Origin: a virus
Strand: one strand, 5' to 3'
Length of the DNA: 33,573 nt
Virus record (IMG/VR): IMGVR_UViG_3300027973_000139
Location: 1-33,573 of that record
The notes under the pieces: model-generated
Database searches by the model: none
What the model was told of the DNA's origin: nothing
What the model saw: the letters and a program-made list of their open reading frames with translations, nothing else
In this document: positions 28,803 to 33,573 of the stretch, in pieces
Numbering within the stretch: position 1 is the stretch's first letter
Layout of the letters: each line of letters starts with the position of its first letter
Made by a program: the position numbers and the translations under genes

Positions 28803-30416
28803 TTAGGCTGAAGGTGGGCCGATGATCCAGCCCTTCCACTCGCGGGTATCTCCTTTGGAGATCCTTGTGTCTCTCAATGTATCCTCAGCATGCAGGCCGC
28901 TGAGCAGGCGGCTGCATTTGTTGTGCTGGAAGAGTTTCTTGGCCATGGTTGCCACGTTGCAGTGGTAACCAGACTCACCTGTCAAAAGCATCTGCAGCGT
29001 GTCGGCCTTGCCTTGCCACAGCTTCACCCTGTATCCGGTGGGCAAATAGCCCAGGTCTTTGTCACCGATGATGTCCCATAATCTGGCATCATCAGGAACG
29101 GCCGCATAGTTCTCATCACTTGGGAATGAGCCGTTGCGTTTAAACGTGGCCGAGTCGATCAGGCTCAGCAATTGAGCCGCAGGAGTATCTTCCCACAGTT
29201 CACCCTTGATCACCGGCGAGTGATATTCACGGAAGCCAAAGCGCGTGGCGTTGGTCCCCTCAGGATACTGCTTCAGGTCCTCAGGGATCTGCCACTCATT
29301 CAGCAGCCAATGAAGATACGCTGGCAGCTCACGCTCCATCGTCTCACGAAACTCCTTCTGGTTCTCGATCGTGTTCGTCGTGATGATCGGCAGAGGCTTC
29401 GAAGCACAATGAAAAATCAGCACCTTGTCACCAAAGTCATTCGTGATCAGCGGCAGACTCCTCAGCTTATCTGGGTCATCATTCACCGAGATCGTCAGTC
29501 TCCAGAAAGGGCTCACACTGCACGGCTCAGTCCTCATCAGTCGCATACGTTGCGCAGGGTTCGCCACGATCTGCTTGATCTTCTCAGCCAGGCTCGTCCG
29601 GTCCACAGTTCGCTGCGATGGCGTCGGGATCTCAGACAGCATCAGATGCTCAGCACTGAACACGTCACCATTGAACTCATCTGCCTCAAAGAGAAACTTC
29701 GCCGGATCAGCAAAGCGACCGTAGCCACCCAACAGAGGCGTGATCACCTGCTCCTGCAGACGGTTCTTCCCGCAGCCTCGTGGCCCAGTCAGGATCATCG
29801 CATGACCGGCACGCCAGTGACCAGGCTCTCCCTCGCGTATCGACTCCGCCGCCACCTTGCACCAGCTGTGAAAATAGGGCGTCTGATCCGTGCCACCGCC
29901 CTCACTGCGATCCAGCAAACCGTGAATCATCTGGCGCATATTCGCCCACTCACCGGCCACAGGTTTGACCAGCTTCGGCGCATTCTTCACCAGCACCTTC
30001 TCGCCCGAGTCCAGCTCATGCACGCGGCTCTCATAGCCCGGCAGGGAAGGGATCACATCATCGAGGGCACGATTCTGCCGCACATACAGCAGCACCTTCT
30101 TCGCCTCGCTCAGCATCTCATTCTCACGCGCCTTGATCGCAATCATCCGTCCTGGCAAAGACCGCATGCAGTCCACCGTCGCATCCTTCGTCCATCGATC
30201 CCATCTCGCCATCGACTCCGATTTCATGTAAAAATTGTCTCCGTCCCCTGACTTCCAATAAATTTTCATTTCTTCTGCGACCGTCGCAGAATCGAAAAAC
30301 AAAGGCGCAGCCGCAGCCTCGCCTGATTGGAATGACGCCGGGGCATCCGCCTCCGACTTCGCCACCTTGCCACGTCTAGGGTTAGGCAGTTTCTCTGCTT
30401 TCTTTGGTTTGCTCAC
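28803..30416 (-). CDS. D5/DUF5906-like superfamily III helicase
   Basis: The 537-residue protein starts at GTG 30416 (VSKPKKAEKLPNPRRGKVAK) and has a basic, disordered N-terminus. The ATPase core starts at about 204 (HAMILTGPRGCGKNRLQEQV), with Walker A GPRGCGKN (211-218) in which the usual Ser/Thr after Lys217 is Asn. Walker B-like and sensor parts follow (FLFEADEFNGDVFSAEHLML, then LTISVNDDPDKLRSLPLITN). This architecture is that of D5-like phage replication helicases of the DUF5906 type. It is encoded beside the CHC2 primase and the iteron region, so it is probably the replicative helicase. Confidence 0.8.
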   Translation of the reverse strand: MSKPKKAEKLPNPRRGKVAKSEADAPASFQSGEAAAAPLFFDSATVAEEMKIYWKSGDGDNFYMKSESMARWDRWTKDATVDCMRSLPGRMIAIKARENEMLSEAKKVLLYVRQNRALDDVIPSLPGYESRVHELDSGEKVLVKNAPKLVKPVAGEWANMRQMIHGLLDRSEGGGTDQTPYFHSWCKVAAESIREGEPGHWRAGHAMILTGPRGCGKNRLQEQVITPLLGGYGRFADPAKFLFEADEFNGDVFSAEHLMLSEIPTPSQRTVDRTSLAEKIKQIVANPAQRMRLMRTEPCSVSPFWRLTISVNDDPDKLRSLPLITNDFGDKVLIFHCASKPLPIITTNTIENQKEFRETMERELPAYLHWLLNEWQIPEDLKQYPEGTNATRFGFREYHSPVIKGELWEDTPAAQLLSLIDSATFKRNGSFPSDENYAAVPDDARLWDIIGDKDLGYLPTGYRVKLWQGKADTLQMLLTGESGYHCNVATMAKKLFQHNKCSRLLSGLHAEDTLRDTRISKGDTREWKGWIIGPPSA

Positions 30417-30440
30417 TTGGTTTGTTGAAAAATTGGTTTG
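30404..30440. repeat. Triple TTGGTTTG repeat at the helicase start
   Basis: TTGGTTTG occurs at 30404-30411, 30417-30424 and 30433-30440 (CAAACCAA on the minus strand). The repeats fill the gap between primase stop and helicase start, and one lies within the first helicase codons. A fourth copy occurs near 2762 before an early gene. This may be a translation or RNA-binding leader in a gap without a Shine-Dalgarno sequence. Confidence 0.45.
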
Positions 30441-31652
30441 TTAAAAGTCCCAGCAGCGGAAGGCATCTCTCACATCCGCACTGCTCAGGACATCTTGGCT
30501 ACATAGCGCCAAGTCATTCAGATCCTTCACCAGCTCGCCGTCCTTACGGTGAAAGCCAGGATGCACGATCTGCACCTCAGCCGCCGGGATCTCACCACGG
30601 CCCCACGCCGCCAGAGAGTCCGGCGCGTGGATCGGCCCCACCGCGAATGTCTCCACCGCAGCCCCAGCCTCCGTCAGTTGCTGCGTCCACTTCGCCGCCG
30701 CCTCCATGCCTGGCATCTTCCGCTTCTTCGCGTTCTCATCATCCTTCAGCGGGTCCGCATCCACCATGATCCTTACCCGCTTGCCAGCAAACAGCGGCAG
30801 GGCCTCACCTCGGATGCGGTTCCCCGCCCCCAGCATGCACACCACCGCCACCGTCTCCAGCATCCCATGCAGGCGCAGGAAATGATACCCCGCCAGCATA
30901 TCAGGCCCACCCTCCACCAGCAGCACTGCAGGTCGGCCATTCATATCAGCCGCACCCACAGGCCAGTTCTTCCCGCACGTGCTCCAGCTCTTGATCGTCC
31001 CACCATCCTGCCTCACATACTTCTCATTATCCAGACGGCGAAACTCCGCCACCTTCCGCGTCTGGTCGATCGCGCACCAGCTAGGCACCGCCCCGCAGGT
31101 GCGCTGCATCCAGTGACCATGGCGTTCATACAGCGGCCACATCGAGAAAGCCATCCGGCGGAATCGCCGCGCACACAGCCACACCGCCTCAGCATCCAGA
31201 CCACGCGCCGCCGCCACCTGGTCACACTCCTCACGGCGCAGATGCCTCAGTGGCGGCAGTGACGGCATCCGGTGCTCAGACTCCTCATCAGGCCGCATTT
31301 CCGGCTGCCTCACCCGCGGCACCTCCGGCCGCGTCCACTCGATGTTCTCCCCCATCGGCACACCCGCCTCCCTGGCAAGATCCAGCAGAGCCTGCTTAAA
31401 GTCGCAGCCCTTCAGCTCCTGCCAAAACGAAAAGATGTCCCCATCCCACCCGCAGCCAAAGCAGTGCGCCCTGTGCTCAAAGCCCTTCTTACCGCCGATG
31501 TTGAAAGAGCCACTTTTCTCCGCATGAAACGGGCAGCAAGCCACCCACACCCCCTGCCCAGATCGGCGCATCACCAGCCCGCACATCTCCGCCACCTGGC
31601 GCATGTCCAGTCGGCCGATCACGTCCGTTTTGATGTCCTCGTAGTCTCTCAT
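30441..31652 (-). CDS. DnaG-type primase (CHC2 zinc finger plus Toprim)
   Basis: The 403-residue protein makes RNA primers for phage replication. It has an N-terminal CHC2 zinc finger with Cys40, His43, Cys64 and Cys67 (ACCPFHAEKSGSFNIGGKKG, then HCFGCGWDGDIF). A linker follows, then a Toprim domain with EGGPD (247-251) and DAD (298-300) for metal binding. It lacks the large C-terminal helicase-binding domain of host DnaG; the separate D5-like helicase follows in the same operon. The start ATG 31652 is 13 bases after the preceding stop. Confidence 0.9.
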   Translation of the reverse strand: MRDYEDIKTDVIGRLDMRQVAEMCGLVMRRSGQGVWVACCPFHAEKSGSFNIGGKKGFEHRAHCFGCGWDGDIFSFWQELKGCDFKQALLDLAREAGVPMGENIEWTRPEVPRVRQPEMRPDEESEHRMPSLPPLRHLRREECDQVAAARGLDAEAVWLCARRFRRMAFSMWPLYERHGHWMQRTCGAVPSWCAIDQTRKVAEFRRLDNEKYVRQDGGTIKSWSTCGKNWPVGAADMNGRPAVLLVEGGPDMLAGYHFLRLHGMLETVAVVCMLGAGNRIRGEALPLFAGKRVRIMVDADPLKDDENAKKRKMPGMEAAAKWTQQLTEAGAAVETFAVGPIHAPDSLAAWGRGEIPAAEVQIVHPGFHRKDGELVKDLNDLALCSQDVLSSADVRDAFRCWDF

Positions 31653-31665
31653 GGGTTTTGGAAAT

Positions 31666-31899
31666 TCAATTCACCTCCACCATTTTGATTTTCCTGATCG
31701 CGTTAAAATGCCCCTCGGGCGGAGGCGGCATTGGGTGATCGATCACGCTCATGCGGCTGCGTTTGTAGCAGCGCACCTCGCAGCCGTAGAGCTCCAGCAT
31801 CGCCACCAGATCCCCCATCAGGCAGCTCTTACCGCTGCCACGTTGACCTGTGATCGTGATCGTGATGTCAGGCCCGTGTTCATTAGTTAGATAGTTCAC
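31666..31899 (-). CDS. Miniature P-loop protein, 77 aa
   Basis: The protein from GTG 31899 overlaps the ParB-like stop (GTGA). Residues 12-25 (TITITGQRGSGKSC) form a strand and a perfect Walker A (GQRGSGKS). A helix (LMGDLVAMLELYGCEVRCYK) and a short tail follow. No Walker B or second half of an ATPase fold is present, so it may be a degenerate NTPase, a nucleotide-binding accessory or a subunit that pairs with another protein. Its location between ParB-like and primase genes suggests a DNA-replication or segregation role, but this is inference. Confidence 0.65.
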   Translation of the reverse strand: MNYLTNEHGPDITITITGQRGSGKSCLMGDLVAMLELYGCEVRCYKRSRMSVIDHPMPPPPEGHFNAIRKIKMVEVN

Positions 31900-33293
31900 C
31901 AGGTCTGCCCTCCCAGAGTGTCAGCATCCAGCCCGACCTCCTGCGCCATACGTTTCAGCATGTAGCCCGGAGAGCCCACCGCATCGATCTCCGCCGCCAT
32001 GAGCAGCATCAAAGCGTGGCGGAGAGGCGCACGCTGCCGCTTGTCCTGCTTCAGCCACATCACCAGCTCATCGGTGCTGTTGATGCCAAGCCAAGCATGC
32101 AGAGCCCAGTCCATCCCCACCTCAGCTTGAAAGACCAGCCGATCCAGCACCAGCTCCCACGGCCCGCTGGTCATCACCACCGCAGGCTTCTCCTGCATAG
32201 CTTCCCAGATCGCACCCATGAACAGCTTCACCTGAGCTCGCTGCTCATCATTCAAATCAGCGTGCTTCTCCACGTCCGGCTCCTGGCATGGTATAAAATC
32301 CACATGCATTTGATCGTCATCTTGCTCAAGCGTATCTGGCACGTCAGCTGACCGATCCGCAGGCTTCACGCTTTCCGCATCACGCAGCATCTTCCAGCTC
32401 ACCAGCAGCACATACTTGTCACAGTGCAGCGGCGCAGGCACCACATACACCGGCACACCCAGCCGCTTCGCCTTCTCCTGCCAGCGTTCACCATCCGTGC
32501 CCTTCGGCATCAGACCGTCACCATATTCAAAGTCAGGATAAGGCTGACCACTCAGCCCCATCGTGTAGTCACTCATGATCTCATAGTCCACGTAGATGTA
32601 GCCATCGATCACCCGAAACCGCTTCTTCAGCTGCGTCTGCATCTCCAGCCATTGGCGTCGATACTTCGCAGGCAGAATGTAGTTTGCCTCCACCAGGTCA
32701 CGCGCCGCCTTATAGCTCAGCGGCTCGCCCATCATGTCTTCCAGCACCAGCTGAGTCGCCGCAGCACGGTCCTTCTTATCCGGCACCTGCAGCAGCACCT
32801 CCGCCACATTGACGCTGAGCAGTCCCTTAGCCAGGGCAGACCGACCCGCCTGAGACAGACCCTCACCCAGATCAAACCACAGCTGTGCCCGTTCATGCGT
32901 CACCCCCATCGCTGGGGCCAAATCAGAAATCGTCAGACCCAGCCGCACCCCGTTTTCGATCGCGCACACCTTCTCCTCATTGTTCAGCGGCTCAGTGTGC
33001 CCGTGATCCTGCAGCAGGTATTGAAACGCCTGTGCCTCATCATCAAAATGATGAATCACCTGCGCGCACTCCTCCCAGCCCAGTCGAGTCATCGCCGCGA
33101 AACGCCGGTGCCCCTTTAGCAGCAGATCCCGATCAGGACGCGGCCAGATATGGATCGCATCTTGCAGTCCCATCAGCGTCAGAGATTCCATCATCTCCTC
33201 GATCTTCACGCAGCTATTGCCACGAGGATTGACTTCCCATTCCTCCACTCGGGCCAGAGATCTGACCACCGCAATGCCATTGTTTTCGTTCAT
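31896..33293 (-). CDS. ParB/Srx-domain protein
   Basis: The 465-residue protein has an N-terminal ParB-type domain at about 10-95 (RVEEWEVNPRGNSCVKIEEM, then RDLLLKGHRRFAAMTRLGWE). A helical centre follows with a possible HTH-like part (GLTISDLAPAMGVTHERAQL). The long C-terminal region (about 200-465) is not familiar. No ParA partner is visible unless the next small P-loop gene is a relic. Phage ParB-domain proteins can act in replication, recombination or gene regulation, and some cut DNA or use CTP. The role here is inferred to be DNA metabolism or partition. Confidence 0.8.
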   Translation of the reverse strand: MNENNGIAVVRSLARVEEWEVNPRGNSCVKIEEMMESLTLMGLQDAIHIWPRPDRDLLLKGHRRFAAMTRLGWEECAQVIHHFDDEAQAFQYLLQDHGHTEPLNNEEKVCAIENGVRLGLTISDLAPAMGVTHERAQLWFDLGEGLSQAGRSALAKGLLSVNVAEVLLQVPDKKDRAAATQLVLEDMMGEPLSYKAARDLVEANYILPAKYRRQWLEMQTQLKKRFRVIDGYIYVDYEIMSDYTMGLSGQPYPDFEYGDGLMPKGTDGERWQEKAKRLGVPVYVVPAPLHCDKYVLLVSWKMLRDAESVKPADRSADVPDTLEQDDDQMHVDFIPCQEPDVEKHADLNDEQRAQVKLFMGAIWEAMQEKPAVVMTSGPWELVLDRLVFQAEVGMDWALHAWLGINSTDELVMWLKQDKRQRAPLRHALMLLMAAEIDAVGSPGYMLKRMAQEVGLDADTLGGQTW

Positions 33294-33335
33294 GCTTTTT
33301 CAGTTTTATTTTGGTTCACCACTAACAAAAAATGA

Positions 33336-33573
33336 TCACAGCCCCAGCCGCCGCAGATCAGCCGCCTCATGCAGCCGTTGCAGTCGCGCTCGCAGCTCCA
33401 GCGCGCTCAGCCCCTTAAATTCAGGCTTCACCGGCACACCCTCGATCAGCTCCGCATGCTCCTTCTTCACCGCTTGACTGGCACTCTCAGAAAGATCCTC
33501 ATCATCGGCAGGCGCAGCTTTCGGCACTCGGTTTTCATTCCCGATCTGGGCCGCGTGGTAGCGTTCCCGTGTC
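33336..33573 (-). CDS. C-terminal part of the junction-spanning early gene
   Basis: This is the right-hand copy of the last 78 codons of the gene that begins at 710 and reads through the terminal overlap. It is open at 33573 (TRERYHAAQIGNENRVPKAA) and ends at TGA 33338-33336. The unique C-terminus (EFKGLSALELRARLQRLHEA) is a leucine-rich helix. The frame matches the left copy exactly across the join. Confidence 0.8.
   Translation of the reverse strand, partial: TRERYHAAQIGNENRVPKAAPADDEDLSESASQAVKKEHAELIEGVPVKPEFKGLSALELRARLQRLHEAADLRRLGL
33424..33573. repeat. Terminal overlap, right copy
   Basis: It matches 1-150 as described for the left copy: 120 bp identical (33454-33573) and four synonymous mismatches in the first 30 bases. 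Confidence 0.9.

Noticed and set aside
29172-30251. Long plus-strand frame (359 codons) opposite the helicase
   Set aside because: It is antisense to a convincing helicase gene, rich in Arg, His and Leu as expected for a shadow of GC-rich coding DNA, and has no neighbours in that direction.
30549-33119. Plus-strand frames opposite the primase and ParB-like genes
   Set aside because: Same shadow character (His/Arg/Gln/Leu-rich), no domain visible, and the minus-strand genes have clear motifs.

Overview
This window looks like the complete circular genome of a temperate, tailed, siphovirus-like phage. Bases 1-150 repeat at 33424-33573: 120 bp are identical and the outer 30 bp carry four mismatches. 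One gene reads through the join in frame, so the unit genome is about 33,423 bp. Short host-type repeats (GAAGGATGAAG-like and CACCAAGCACCAAG-like runs, the former giving FILHPSAF-type peptides) resemble repeats I associate with Verrucomicrobiota such as Prosthecobacter. The host call is therefore Verrucomicrobiota, as inference only.

Almost everything is on the minus strand. The one clear plus-strand gene is a small HTH repressor (3437-3886). In front of it lies a switch region with two operator-like palindromes and a leftward promoter. The leftward early operon (3337 down to 1, then 33573 to 33336) holds about ten small, tightly overlapping genes, several too short for routine ORF calling. 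It is followed by a ParB-like protein, a very small P-loop protein, a CHC2/Toprim primase and a D5-like helicase. Next comes a 490-bp non-coding region with nine GTGACGG heptamers and an inverted repeat around an AT-rich centre, the likely replication origin. Packaging and head genes follow (TerS candidate, TerL, a small joining protein, portal, ClpP-type protease/scaffold, coat protein, head-tail connectors). Then come tail genes, including a tail-chaperone pair joined by a -1 frameshift on A8, and the tape measure. The tail-tip region has three tandem collagen-like genes of nearly equal length directly coupled to a 2-oxoglutarate/Fe(II) hydroxylase of the prolyl-hydroxylase type. Fibre genes, a lysis cassette (spanin candidates, holin, endolysin), an attP matching a tRNA 3' end, the integrase and a GYF/zinc-ribbon membrane protein complete the circle.

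The strongest candidate for something new is the collagen-collagen-collagen-hydroxylase module. It suggests a phage fibre made of collagen triple helices, perhaps a heterotrimer, that is proline-hydroxylated by the phage's own enzyme. The second is a TTGACA (once ATGACA) element exactly 13 nt upstream of the start codon of six late genes, where it cannot be acting as an ordinary -35 box for that gene. Third is the probable origin. Other notable points are hydrophobic signal-like N-termini on virion-type proteins, a hairpin over the protease start codon, and four purely synonymous differences in the terminal overlap, which point to co-existing strains.
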